From: Alcanivoracaceae bacterium
GTDB lineage: Bacteria; Pseudomonadota; Gammaproteobacteria; Pseudomonadales; Alcanivoracaceae
Direction: 5' to 3'
Length of the DNA stretch: 64,000 nt
Assembly (NCBI GenBank): GCA_023146255.1
Contig: JAGLCJ010000009.1
Coordinates: forward strand, 73,219 to 137,218
Shown: one piece after another, positions 25,936 to 35,894 of the stretch
How positions within the stretch are numbered: the first letter of the stretch is position 1
How the letters are laid out: every line of letters starts with the position of its first letter
Notes under the pieces: model-generated
Told to the model about the DNA's origin: nothing
The model's input: only the letters and a program-made list of their open reading frames with translations
The model's database searches: none
Position numbers and translations under genes: made by a program

Positions 25936-26832
25936 TTAACCCAGTTCGGTCAACAGCGCCTGATGCGCAGGCAGCGCCAGACCGAGCTGGCCGGCCCGCC
26001 GCAGCAGATAACCGTTGATAAACTGAACCTCGGTGGGCCGGCCCGCCAGCACATCGGCGAGCATGGAGGAAGTATTGGCTGCCGTTTGTCGCGCCACCTC
26101 ACAACTTCGTGCCAAGGTATCCGCTGGCCAGTCCGGGTAAAGCCGGGCGAGCAATGCATCCGCCTCCTGCGCCAGCAACTGCATTCGCTGTTCGCGCTCG
26201 CCGGCGTCAAGCAGCTCGCCGTTACGGCAACGATATAACGCCGTCAGCGGATTGATCACGGCATTCACCGCCAGCTTCTGCCACTGAGCGCGTTCGATAT
26301 CTGCCGTCCAGCTTAGCCCTGGCCAATGCGGCTGCAGATCTGTCAGCCACGGCGGTGGCCGCGGACTGCCATCGCCGATCAGGGTGCGGTTCTCCGCCAC
26401 CACCTGAATCTGTTCAGCATCGCGCCAGGCACCGTCGGTGCTGACAAGATGCAGGCAGCGCACTGTTCCGGGTAGCGTCAGGCCATCCAGCGAGCCCATG
26501 CCGTTCTGCAGCCGAACAATGTCTGCCTGCGGATGCATACGGGACAACAGCGGCTGTATTGCAGCGATGGTTTCGCCCGCTTTTACCGCAACAACAAGAT
26601 GACGGATGGTGTCATTGTCATCCGCTGCAAGATGGATGCTGGAGGTTCGGCCATCAGGCCAGTGCAGCTGACGCTGGGCAGGTTGGTGATCGCGACTGAT
26701 CAGCCGCAGTGAGAAGCCGGCGGCCAGCAGCCTTGCGGCGGCCAGCGATCCCATGCTGCCGGCACCGACAAGGTGCCAGACATCAACCGCTGAGGGCTTG
26801 CTCAACAATGCGCTTGCCGTCGTGGGAGGCAT
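25936..26832 (-). CDS. panE: 2-dehydropantoate 2-reductase (PanE/ApbA family)
   Basis: Encodes 298 residues. Seen: NADPH-binding GAGSMGS near residue 23, the Lys of VVAVKAGE, QNGMG, and the C-terminal KLAVNAVINPLTAL and NTSSMLADVLAGRPTEV typical of ketopantoate reductase. The enzyme makes pantoate for coenzyme A. Its start lies 50 bases inside the preceding gene on the same strand (26783-27739), so it is translationally coupled to a degenerate GGDEF protein. An alternative TTG at 26805 would still overlap. It ends 36 bases before the btuB riboswitch. Some PanE-family members act on other 2-keto acids. Confidence 0.9.
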   Translation of the reverse strand: MPPTTASALLSKPSAVDVWHLVGAGSMGSLAAARLLAAGFSLRLISRDHQPAQRQLHWPDGRTSSIHLAADDNDTIRHLVVAVKAGETIAAIQPLLSRMHPQADIVRLQNGMGSLDGLTLPGTVRCLHLVSTDGAWRDAEQIQVVAENRTLIGDGSPRPPPWLTDLQPHWPGLSWTADIERAQWQKLAVNAVINPLTALYRCRNGELLDAGEREQRMQLLAQEADALLARLYPDWPADTLARSCEVARQTAANTSSMLADVLAGRPTEVQFINGYLLRRAGQLGLALPAHQALLTELG

Positions 26833-27739
26833 CCAGCCCGCGCAGCGAGCGAGTCAGTAGCAGCTCGCCGTCGATCTCGTCCTTGTCGGCGGATTTCATC
26901 AGCGACACACTGACAGACAGCTGGAAAAACCCGCCGGCAGTTTTGTAGGCACGATGATTCAAGCCGTCATACAAGCGCCGGAAACTGCCCGGGGTGGCGT
27001 TGGCACTGTCGGCCTGATGGGTAATCAGACAGAAATGATCCGGGCTGATGCGCGCCAGCACATCCATCGGCCGCACCAGCTGACGCAACCGTCGACTGAA
27101 TGCCAGCACCAGCTGTTGCGTCAAAGCCTTGCCATGGCGCTGCTCAAGGTCCGCATAGTGATCAATCCGGATCATCAGCAGACAAGCTGCGCCACCACGC
27201 TGCCGGGACTGGCGCAGGGCGTCTTCAAGCCGCTTCAGGGCGTACTGCCGATTGCCGTAACCGGTCAGTGGATCAATCGTGGTTTGCTTGCGCAGTCTGG
27301 CGTTGGCGTCTATCAGCCGCTGGTTTTCCACCAGAATCCGGTTGTGAATACGGGTAATCCGCTCCGCCGCCATCACTCTTGGCAACAGCTGATCATTCAT
27401 GGCGGATTTGTTGACGAAGTCATCGACGCCTTCATCGAAGGCCTTTTTCAGTGCCGAGACACCTTCACGGGCGGTCAGCAGAATCACATAGGTGTAGCGG
27501 TTGGTGGATTCATCCAGCTGACGCACGCGTCGGGTCAGCTCCAGACCATCCATCTCCGGCATCAGCCAGTCCGCCACCAGCACTGCCACCGGGCGTTCCT
27601 CCATCAGCACCAGCGCGGCGTTGGCACTGGAGGCATGACGAATATCGGTGTACCCGGCCGCTTTCAGGGAGCGGCCCACTACGGCGCTGGAGAACTTGGC
27701 GTCATCGACAACCAGAATGCTGATATCGCGCTGGCTCAT
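26783..27739 (-). CDS. Receiver protein with degenerate GGDEF domain
   Basis: Encodes 318 residues. Receiver domain at about 8-125 with the phospho-acceptor Asp in VADWLMPEMDG, then a GGDEF-type domain (IDPLTGYGNRQYALKRLEDA, about 155-310). The catalytic GG(D/E)EF position reads SPDHF (in ARISPDHFCLI), so diguanylate cyclase activity is not expected; it may bind a nucleotide or act through protein contacts. The ATG lacks a close ribosome site. Its 3' end overlaps panE by 50 bases. Compare the two intact GGEEF proteins at 33545 and 34714. Function unknown; the loss of the active site is read directly from the sequence. Confidence 0.88.
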   Translation of the reverse strand: MSQRDISILVVDDAKFSSAVVGRSLKAAGYTDIRHASSANAALVLMEERPVAVLVADWLMPEMDGLELTRRVRQLDESTNRYTYVILLTAREGVSALKKAFDEGVDDFVNKSAMNDQLLPRVMAAERITRIHNRILVENQRLIDANARLRKQTTIDPLTGYGNRQYALKRLEDALRQSRQRGGAACLLMIRIDHYADLEQRHGKALTQQLVLAFSRRLRQLVRPMDVLARISPDHFCLITHQADSANATPGSFRRLYDGLNHRAYKTAGGFFQLSVSVSLMKSADKDEIDGELLLTRSLRGLDASHDGKRIVEQALSG

Positions 27740-27916
27740 GGTAGAAGCGTGATCCTGTTCTTGTTTTTGTCTGCCAGAGACTATAGCCGGTTGCCGTCCG
27801 CGTCGTCACCCGGCTTTTCCCGTCAGCGGCTCGGCCCATGCTTGTGATTAGCCGCGCAAATGCAGACTATACCGGCTTTATCCTGAGCCCTTGGCCGCCT
27901 GACGGGAGCGCAGTCT

Positions 27917-29239
27917 ATGTGGTTGATCGTTCGGGATGCCTGGCTGACCTACCGGCAGCCGCGCGTCCTGATCATGCTGTTGTTCGGCTTCTCCGCCGGG
28001 CTGCCGTTTCTGCTGGTGTTCTCGACCCTGTCGGCCTGGCTGCGCGATGTCGGCATCGAGCGCGCCACCATCGGCTATTTCAGCTGGGTCGGTATTCTGT
28101 TCTCGATCAAGGTGCTGTGGTCACCGGTGGTGGATCAATTGCGCCTGCCGTTTCTGCATCGCTGGTTCGGTCAACGCCGTAGCTGGCTGCTGCTGGCGCA
28201 GGCCGGCATTATCTCCGCCCTGCTGCTGATGACCGTAACCGGGCCGGTCGGCCATCTTGAGCGCTTTGCCTGGCTGGCACTGCTGGTCGCATTCTGCTCC
28301 GCCACTCAGGATATCTGCATCGATGCCTACCGGATCGAGTCGGCGCCTGAGGAGCTGCAGGGGGCCATGGCGGCCGGCTACATCTTCGGCTATCGGGTTG
28401 CCATGCTGGTGGCCGGCGCCGGCGCTTTTTATCTCGCCGAGTACTGGTCCTGGGCACTGGCCTATCAGGGCATGGCGCTGTGCATGCTGGTCGGTGTGAT
28501 CACCACGCTGGCGGTCAGCGAACCGGATATTCCGCCGCGCGAGTTTCTCTCCCACGGTGTTGCCCACTGGTTGCACCAGTCGGTGGTGATGCCGTTCATG
28601 GAGTTCTTCAACCGCTACGGCCGCCATGCACTGGTGCTGTTGCTGTTTATTTCGGTGTACCGGATCAGCGACATCACCATGGGTGTGATGGCCAATCCGT
28701 TCTATCTGGATATGGGATTCTCGAAAGACGACATCGCCAGCGTCGCCAAGTTTTTCGGCTTCTTCATGACCATCGCCGGTTCCGCCGTGGGCGGCGTGGC
28801 CGTGGTCCGCTACGGTATTCCAAGGCCGTTGCTACTGGGCGCTGTGATGGTGGCCAGCACCAATATCCTGTTCGCCATGATGGCCAGCAGCGAACCGAAT
28901 CTGGCATGGCTGGCGCTGGTAATCAGCGCCGACAACCTCAGCGCCGGCTTCGCCAATGTCTGCTTTATTGCCTACCTGTCGAGCCTGACCAGCCGTCAGT
29001 TCACCGCCACCCAGTACGCCCTGTTCAGTTCGCTGATGACCCTGCCGGGCAAGTTTGTTGGCGGTTACAGCGGTGTGGTGGTGGATGAATTCGGTTACCC
29101 GGCATTTTTCAGTTATGCCGCTATCCTTGGCATTCCCGCCATCGTGCTGGCCTGGTATGTCTGGCAGCAATCAGCGAAACGCACCGTAATGGCGAAAGCT
29201 GATCCGGCCGTTGATAGCAACGACCCCTTCGTTCGCTAG
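27917..29239 (+). CDS. ampG: AmpG-like muropeptide permease (MFS)
   Basis: Encodes 440 residues with about 12 membrane helices. The N-terminal region has LLFGFSAGLPFLLVFSTLSAWL, followed by SWVGILFSIKVLWSPVVDQ and ATQDICIDAYRIE, all characteristic of AmpG. AmpG brings GlcNAc-anhydromuropeptides from the periplasm into the cytoplasm for cell-wall recycling and, in many bacteria, for beta-lactamase induction. A GGAG ribosome site lies 9 bases before the ATG. The last 69 bases overlap the 3' end of the alkyltransferase-like gene on the other strand. No ampR, ampD or ampC gene is in the window. Confidence 0.92.
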   Translation: MWLIVRDAWLTYRQPRVLIMLLFGFSAGLPFLLVFSTLSAWLRDVGIERATIGYFSWVGILFSIKVLWSPVVDQLRLPFLHRWFGQRRSWLLLAQAGIISALLLMTVTGPVGHLERFAWLALLVAFCSATQDICIDAYRIESAPEELQGAMAAGYIFGYRVAMLVAGAGAFYLAEYWSWALAYQGMALCMLVGVITTLAVSEPDIPPREFLSHGVAHWLHQSVVMPFMEFFNRYGRHALVLLLFISVYRISDITMGVMANPFYLDMGFSKDDIASVAKFFGFFMTIAGSAVGGVAVVRYGIPRPLLLGAVMVASTNILFAMMASSEPNLAWLALVISADNLSAGFANVCFIAYLSSLTSRQFTATQYALFSSLMTLPGKFVGGYSGVVVDEFGYPAFFSYAAILGIPAIVLAWYVWQQSAKRTVMAKADPAVDSNDPFVR

Positions 29240-29491
29240 CAGGTCAAACTGTCGTTGCGCCGCCGCGCCGGTCATGCCGGAGCGGCCATCGCCGCGAATG
29301 ATTCGCCACCACGGCAATTGCGAGCCCCTCGGCAAGGTCCCCATCAACCGACCGACAAAACGGGCATGCCGCGGAAACCCGGCCTGCGCCGCCACCTGGC
29401 CATAGCTGGCCACGCGACCGGACGGGATCGCCCCCATCACCTGATAGACCGCGTGGGCAAATTCGGATTGCGGATCAACCGCCACCGGCAT
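29171..29491 (-). CDS. Alkyltransferase-like protein (Atl), no active-site Cys
   Basis: Encodes 106 residues of the MGMT C-terminal fold (FAHAVYQVMGAIPSGRVASY, then GSQLPWWRIIRGDG). The PCHR active-site motif is replaced by PWWR, so the reactive Cys is lost, as in Atl proteins that bind O6-alkylguanine and hand it to nucleotide excision repair. The frame extends to 29548, but the ATG at 29491 follows AAGGAG and matches the family length. Its 3' end overlaps ampG tail to tail by 69 bases. A Cys-containing relative is encoded at 58112-58933. Confidence 0.9.
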   Translation of the reverse strand: MPVAVDPQSEFAHAVYQVMGAIPSGRVASYGQVAAQAGFPRHARFVGRLMGTLPRGSQLPWWRIIRGDGRSGMTGAAAQRQFDLLANEGVVAINGRISFRHYGAFR

Positions 29492-29529
29492 GTTGCTTCT
29501 CCTTGTGAACGACGACTTATGATGCCTGC

Positions 29530-29558
29530 AAATAAAAAGGGCCGGCAAATGCCGGCCC
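29530..29558 (-). terminator. Rho-independent terminator of the SDR gene
   Basis: Stem GGGCCGGC / GCCGGCCC with a four-base loop; on the minus strand it is followed by CTTTTTATTT, 28 bases after the stop of the SDR gene at 29586. Confidence 0.8.
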
Positions 29559-29585
29559 CGCGCAGCGCACGCAAAACTTTTTCAG

Positions 29586-30344
29586 TTAACGAAGACCGCC
29601 ATCAGTATCAATACAGCGGCCGGTGAAATAGCTGTTCTCGAAGATAAACAGCACGCTCATGGCAATATGCTCCGGCTCGCCCAGACGCTTGAGCGGCACC
29701 GCGCCGATCAGACGATCACGTGCTTCCGGTTTCATCGCCGCGATCATGTCGGTGTTGATGGTGCCAGGCGCCACGGCACCGGTGCGGATGTTGTAGCGGG
29801 CCAGCTCTTTTGCCCAGACTTCCGCCAGCGCGGCAACACCGGATTTGGCCGCCGAATAGTTCGACTGCCCGAAGCTCCCCTGCCGGGCCAGCGAGGAAAT
29901 GTTGACGATGGCGCCCTCTTCCACGCCAAGACGAATCATGTGCGCCGCCGCTTCCCGGCCGCAGAGGAACACGCCGGTCAGGTTGACGTCGATCACCGCC
30001 TGCCACTGCTGCAGGCTCATGGTGCTGATTTCGCCGTCTTTGGCTTTCACCAGCAGGCCATCGCGGGTAATGCCGGCGTTGTTGACCAGCCCGTGCAGAC
30101 TGCCGAAATCGGCGACCACATCATTGAACAGTTTGACCACGTCTTCTTCTTTGGCGACGTTGGCCATATAGGCCTTGCCGTCACCGCCAGCGGCCTTGCA
30201 CTGGGCCACGGTTTCGTCAAGATCGGCCTGATTCAGATCGACGCAGGCAACCTTGGCACCCTTGCCGGCAAACATGGTGGCAATGCCACGGCCCAGACCA
30301 CGACCGGCACCGGTCACCACTACCACCTTGTCTTTCACATTCAT
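29586..30344 (-). CDS. SDR-family 3-oxoacyl reductase (FabG-like)
   Basis: Encodes 252 residues with all classical SDR features: TGAGRGLGRGIA cofactor loop, VNNAGITRDG, catalytic Ser in VNISSLARQGS and YSAAK, and PGTINTDM near the substrate loop. FabG-type enzymes reduce 3-oxoacyl-ACP or -CoA with NADPH. The frame is open to 30401; the ATG at 30344 with GGGAG upstream is preferred. It is not beside fabD, acpP or fabF, so it is probably an accessory reductase rather than the main fatty-acid synthesis enzyme. Monocistronic, closed by a terminator. Confidence 0.9.
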   Translation of the reverse strand: MNVKDKVVVVTGAGRGLGRGIATMFAGKGAKVACVDLNQADLDETVAQCKAAGGDGKAYMANVAKEEDVVKLFNDVVADFGSLHGLVNNAGITRDGLLVKAKDGEISTMSLQQWQAVIDVNLTGVFLCGREAAAHMIRLGVEEGAIVNISSLARQGSFGQSNYSAAKSGVAALAEVWAKELARYNIRTGAVAPGTINTDMIAAMKPEARDRLIGAVPLKRLGEPEHIAMSVLFIFENSYFTGRCIDTDGGLR

Positions 30345-30483
30345 GTTGCGCTCCCGAATCAGCTCAGACGAAGCGGCGATTATGGTCACCGGTGCGCGCA
30401 CTCGCCATGACAGGATCGCTCAGCCAGCCCTGCCATCGCGGCACCCTGTTGTTTTGCGTTCCTTGCTCGGTCTGCTTGGGTTT

Positions 30484-30603
30484 GGCAGTGAACGTCTCCG
30501 GAACCGTGTGAGGCAGGGATGCCGAACCCGAGCCTACAGGGACGTATTTACGGCGTGTTCCGGAGACCTCCATCCGCTGCTCTGGCCGTAGACGTTCACT
30601 GCC
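30484..30603 (+). repeat. Structured intergenic repeat R1
   Basis: Outer arms GGCAGTGAACGTCT (30484-30497) and its exact complement (30590-30603), and inner 11-bp arms GTCTCCGGAAC (30494-30504) with GTTCCGGAGAC (30557-30567). Between the inner arms lies the family core, including GAGCCTACAGGGACGTATTT and ACGGCGTGTTCC. A diverged copy of its right border recurs at 30626-30652. Related elements are at 45.2, 45.4 and 49.3 kb. Confidence 0.8.
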
Positions 30604-30687
30604 GAAACGGACCGAACTACTCCCTCCGACCGTGAATGTTCACTCCCCAAACAGACCAAAACCACCACACCAGTCAGTCCAGGCCCC

Positions 30688-30716
30688 CTTGAAACACCTC
30701 CCAACCACCCCCACAA
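30688..30716 (+). promoter_or_regulatory. Sigma32-like heat-shock promoter of groESL
   Basis: CTTGAAA (30688-30694), a spacer of about 14 bases, then CCCCCACA (30708-30715) resembles the heat-shock consensus CTTGAAA-N13-15-CCCCATNT. It is upstream of the CIRCE-like operator and groES. Confidence 0.55.
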
Positions 30717-30792
30717 AGGCCACCACTGGTGAGCGACAACCATTGACTCGGCCACCCCGGTCACTATGATTGGCACTCGCCAAGGTCGAGTG

Positions 30793-30819
30793 CTAACACT
30801 CAGCATCCCTGAGTGCTAA
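30793..30819 (+). promoter_or_regulatory. CIRCE-like HrcA operator of groESL
   Basis: CTAACACTC, nine bases, GAGTGCTAA. The right arm matches the CIRCE consensus (TTAGCACTC-N9-GAGTGCTAA) exactly; the left arm differs at two positions. GAGTGCTAAC also occurs at 30788, making a direct repeat. HrcA control is inferred; no hrcA gene is in the window. Confidence 0.7.
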
Positions 30820-30892
30820 CCCGGCCACCCGGTGGACCTTCAGATCCCCGCCGGTTCCCAGTTGCGAAACATCAACAAGGAGACACACAGCA

Positions 30893-31183
30893 ATGAACAT
30901 CCGTCCTTTGCACGATCGCGTGTTGGTACGCCGTCAGGAGGAAGAAACCAAAACCGCCGGCGGCATCGTTCTGCCCGGTTCCGCCGCCGAGAAACCGAGC
31001 CGTGGCGAAGTTGTCGCCGCCGGTAAAGGCAAGGTCAACGAGAAAGGCGACGTCCGCCCGATGGACGTCAAGGTCGGCGACAAAGTGATCTTCGGACAAT
31101 ACGCCGGCAGCACCGTGAAGGTCGATGGTGAAGAACTCCTGATCATGAGCGAGAACGAAATCCTCGCCGTGATTGAAGGCTGA
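30893..31183 (+). CDS. groES: Co-chaperonin GroES
   Basis: Encodes 96 residues, the standard length. Begins NIRPLHDRVLVRR, contains the mobile loop around ETKTAGGIVLPGSA and ends with ENEILAVIEG. GroES caps the GroEL cage in an ATP-dependent folding cycle in the cytoplasm. AAGGAG lies upstream of the ATG. First gene of the groESL operon; sigma32-like promoter and CIRCE-like operator are upstream. Confidence 0.98.
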   Translation: MNIRPLHDRVLVRRQEEETKTAGGIVLPGSAAEKPSRGEVVAAGKGKVNEKGDVRPMDVKVGDKVIFGQYAGSTVKVDGEELLIMSENEILAVIEG

Positions 31184-31223
31184 TCCACCATCTCGCAAAC
31201 CGATCAACCAGGGGATAACGACC

Positions 31224-32885
<1,662 letters not shown>

Positions 32886-32910
32886 CCAGCCCGGTCACAC
32901 CGACCCGATC

Positions 32911-32941
32911 GAAACCCCGCTGCGGCGGGGTTTCTTTTTTT
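32911..32941 (+). terminator. groESL terminator
   Basis: GAAACCCCGC, a short loop and GCGGGGTTTC, followed by seven T, 25 bases after the groEL stop. Confidence 0.92.
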
Positions 32942-33016
32942 ACTCCGATCTTCACCCGCCATTGCTCCGCCTTCCTTCACGCTGGCAGCCCTGTTGTTAT
33001 CTGTTCATGGTGACCT

Positions 33017-33541
33017 GTGTTGCGTGCCCTGCTTGTTTTGCTCGTCCTCGTCCATCTGGCTGGTTGCCAGAGCCAACGTCTGGAGCCGATCGCACTGGCC
33101 GGGCCAGTGGATATCCCCCGCTTTATGGGCGACTGGTATGTCATCGCCCATATTCCGCTGCCACCGGAGAAGCAGGCCTGGAACGGCATCGAACGCTACG
33201 ACCTGAATGAGGATGGCTCCATCACCACCACCTTCACCTTCCGCAAGGGTGGTGCCGATGGCGAGCAAAAGCGCTACACGCCCACCGCCTGGATAACGGA
33301 TGATCCGTCCAACGCGGTGTGGAAAATGCAGTTTCTCTGGCCATTCAAGGCGGACTTCCGCATCGTCTGGCTCGATGAAAATTATCAGACCACCATTATC
33401 GGCCGACAGAAACGCGACTACGTCTGGGTCATGGCACGCACCCCGCAAATCGACGACAACACCTATCAGAGTATGCTGGTCTTTCTGCAGCAGCAGGGCT
33501 ATTCGCTGGAGAAACTGCGGCGAGTGCCGCAGCAGTGGTAA
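33017..33541 (+). CDS. blc: Outer-membrane lipocalin lipoprotein (Blc-like)
   Basis: Encodes 174 residues. The N terminus is a lipoprotein signal ending LVHLAGC (Cys17). Lipocalin signatures follow: the GxW-type motif FMGDWYVIAHIP and, near the end, IIGRQKRDYVWVMAR. Bacterial Blc proteins are anchored in the outer membrane and bind fatty acids or lysophospholipids, possibly for envelope repair. The start is GTG at 33017 (or the next codon, TTG); no strong ribosome site is seen. It ends 3 bases from the convergent diguanylate cyclase gene. Confidence 0.9.
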   Translation: MLRALLVLLVLVHLAGCQSQRLEPIALAGPVDIPRFMGDWYVIAHIPLPPEKQAWNGIERYDLNEDGSITTTFTFRKGGADGEQKRYTPTAWITDDPSNAVWKMQFLWPFKADFRIVWLDENYQTTIIGRQKRDYVWVMARTPQIDDNTYQSMLVFLQQQGYSLEKLRRVPQQW

Positions 33542-33544
33542 GGC

Positions 33545-34717
33545 TTAACCGTTGGCGACACTGTCCAGATGCGTTTCACCGATGACCCGGTTGCGGCCGG
33601 TTTCCTTGGCCCGGTACAGGCAGCTGTCGGCCCGGTTGATGGCATCATCAATGTGCTCGCCCATGCGGTACTCAGACACACCGATGGAGACAGTGACTTT
33701 CAGATTTTCATGCAGATCGGCGAAGCTTTGCTCCTCTAACCGTGCCCGCAACCGCTCCGCCACCTGCCAGGCTTCTTCCAGACCGGTCTGGCTAAGCACC
33801 AGCACAAACTCCTCGCCACCCAGTCTGCCGGTGTAATCGGCATCGCGCAGCGAGTCATGAACCAACCTGGCAAAACGACGCAGCACCTGATCACCGACAC
33901 CATGACCGTAGGTATCGTTGATCGGTTTGAAGTGATCCAGATCCAGATAACACAGACAGAAACGGTAATCGCCGGAATCCGCCAGAGCCTGCTGCTGCTG
34001 CAGAATTTCCATGATGTGACGCCGGTTGAACAGGCCGGTGAGCTCATCTCGAATCGCCATCTCGCGGACCTGCTCCAGCGCCTTGCCCAGCTCTTCGTTC
34101 TTGCCTGAAAGCCGACTGCGCAGCGCATTGATCCCGGCACCAGTGACACAGAATGCCGCTGCCGTAACCGAGAAAATCAGCCACTGCAGCCACTCAACAG
34201 TAAAACTCAGACGCACGCCATGGTCGGCAAAGGCCATCAGCAAAACCAATGCATAGCCACCGGAGGCATACAGCGCCAGCACCGACAATTTCCAGAAATT
34301 GAGGCGGAAAGAGGCCAGCAGCATGGCGGCAAAAAACACCATCATGACACTGATCCGGAAACCGTCCGTGGACACCTCACCGAATACGGTGCTCTGTTCC
34401 GGCGTCTCAACAAAGTAAATGCTGACCAGAAATCCCGTGGTCAGCCACAGCGCAATCCAGAGCGACAGGCTTGGGTCGCGGCGGTGACGGGTTATGCCAC
34501 TGCGCACCAGCGACAGCAGCGCAATATTGCCCACCCAGATGGCCGCGAACAAAGCTGTGAAAACCGGCAACGAGGCGGAGAAATAGCCGCCCCAGAGATA
34601 GAAGGCACAGATAGCGGTATGCACCAGACTGGTAGCCAGCGCCAGATTGACATGCCGTCGGACCAGCCGTTGTTCGTTTATCGCCAGTTGTCGGGCACGC
34701 TCAAGATCCGCAATCAT
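33545..34717 (-). CDS. Membrane diguanylate cyclase with intact I-site
   Basis: Encodes 390 residues. About six membrane helices lie in residues 25-210, then a GGDEF domain (about 225-385). The active site is RLGGEEFVLVL and the inhibitory c-di-GMP site RxxD is present as RDAD exactly five residues before it, so feedback inhibition is expected. It makes cyclic di-GMP from GTP. The start overlaps the stop of the upstream cyclase gene (34714-35820) in ATGA. The membrane part resembles that of its neighbour, suggesting an old duplication. The signal sensed is unknown. Confidence 0.93.
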   Translation of the reverse strand: MIADLERARQLAINEQRLVRRHVNLALATSLVHTAICAFYLWGGYFSASLPVFTALFAAIWVGNIALLSLVRSGITRHRRDPSLSLWIALWLTTGFLVSIYFVETPEQSTVFGEVSTDGFRISVMMVFFAAMLLASFRLNFWKLSVLALYASGGYALVLLMAFADHGVRLSFTVEWLQWLIFSVTAAAFCVTGAGINALRSRLSGKNEELGKALEQVREMAIRDELTGLFNRRHIMEILQQQQALADSGDYRFCLCYLDLDHFKPINDTYGHGVGDQVLRRFARLVHDSLRDADYTGRLGGEEFVLVLSQTGLEEAWQVAERLRARLEEQSFADLHENLKVTVSIGVSEYRMGEHIDDAINRADSCLYRAKETGRNRVIGETHLDSVANG

Positions 34718-35820
34718 GCCGGCTCCTCCGTGGCCATGCAGACGCGGTTGCGTCCACCGTGCTTGGCACGATACAACGCCGCATCGGCACGGGCCAGCAG
34801 CTGATCCATCGACTCACCACGGAGGAACTCCGCTGCACCCAGCGAGGCACTCATTTTCAATCCCGGCGCCGAAGGGAAGTTCAACCCGGTAACGGCCTCA
34901 CGAAGCTTATCTGCCATCGCCAGTCCCTGACTGCGGTCAGTCTTCACCAGCACGACAAGAAACTCCTCACCGCCAAGTCGCGCGGCGAAATCACGGCCAC
35001 TGAGGGCACCGCGGACCATACTGGAAAATTCCCGCAGCACTTCATCGCCAACCTGGTGGCCGTGGTTGTCGTTGACCCGTTTGAAATGATCCAGATCGAT
35101 ATACAGCACCATGAAACTGAAGGCATTCCGGTTCGCCATCTCGCGAATCTTGCTGAGCCGCTCAGTGGCATGACGGCGGTTATACATACCGGTCAGCTCG
35201 TCACGGATCGCCATGTCCTGAATCCGGTCAACGATCTTGCTCAGCTGACCGTTACGCTCGATCAACTGGTGACGGATGCTGGAAATTTCGTTGGCCACCA
35301 ACACCGCGCCGACGGTAATCAGGGTAAAGGCCGACCACTGGATCATCTCTGCGGTGACATCAATGGCCTCGGGAAACAAGGTCGCCACTCGCCAGATAAT
35401 CAGGCCATAACCAACCACACAGAGCGTACTGACCGCGAGGAAACGCGGGAAGGTCAGGCGAAATACGCCAGTCTGCAAAATGGCGAAGAACAGCACCATC
35501 ACGCACAGCCTCACCTGATCGACGAAATAAGCCGACACCAGCAACCCGAGTGTCGACCAGAGCACCACCGGCAATGACATCGACGGATCCGGCAGGCGCC
35601 GATTCAGACCACTGAGCAAAAGCAGCGCGATGGCGCCGTGACCAACCCAGATCAGGGTAAATAGCTGATTAAATGCCTCCGCCGACCCGCGGAAGAAATC
35701 CAGCTGCAGGGCAATCCAGCAGACAGCAGTATGGGCCAGCGCCCCGAGCAGGGCGGTGGCCACCAGACGCCACGGACGGGCACTGAATTCAATACTGTTC
35801 TGTTCCATGGTCCCTTGCAT
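34714..35820 (-). CDS. Membrane diguanylate cyclase lacking the I-site Arg
   Basis: Encodes 368 residues with the same plan as the following gene: about six membrane helices (20-195), then GGDEF (about 205-360) with an intact RLGGEEFLVVL. The I-site position reads SGRD instead of RxxD, so classical product inhibition is probably weakened. Two ATGs, 35820 and 35808, are possible; neither has an ideal ribosome site. It is the first gene of the two-cyclase operon. A CRP/Vfr-like site lies at 35895-35910 in the AT-rich region upstream. Confidence 0.92.
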   Translation of the reverse strand: MQGTMEQNSIEFSARPWRLVATALLGALAHTAVCWIALQLDFFRGSAEAFNQLFTLIWVGHGAIALLLLSGLNRRLPDPSMSLPVVLWSTLGLLVSAYFVDQVRLCVMVLFFAILQTGVFRLTFPRFLAVSTLCVVGYGLIIWRVATLFPEAIDVTAEMIQWSAFTLITVGAVLVANEISSIRHQLIERNGQLSKIVDRIQDMAIRDELTGMYNRRHATERLSKIREMANRNAFSFMVLYIDLDHFKRVNDNHGHQVGDEVLREFSSMVRGALSGRDFAARLGGEEFLVVLVKTDRSQGLAMADKLREAVTGLNFPSAPGLKMSASLGAAEFLRGESMDQLLARADAALYRAKHGGRNRVCMATEEPA

Positions 35821-35894
35821 GGTGTGGGCCCCGCATCGGCTGACACTTACTACTAAAGTATTACTACGTTAGGTAATGCCATCTTATTACATAG

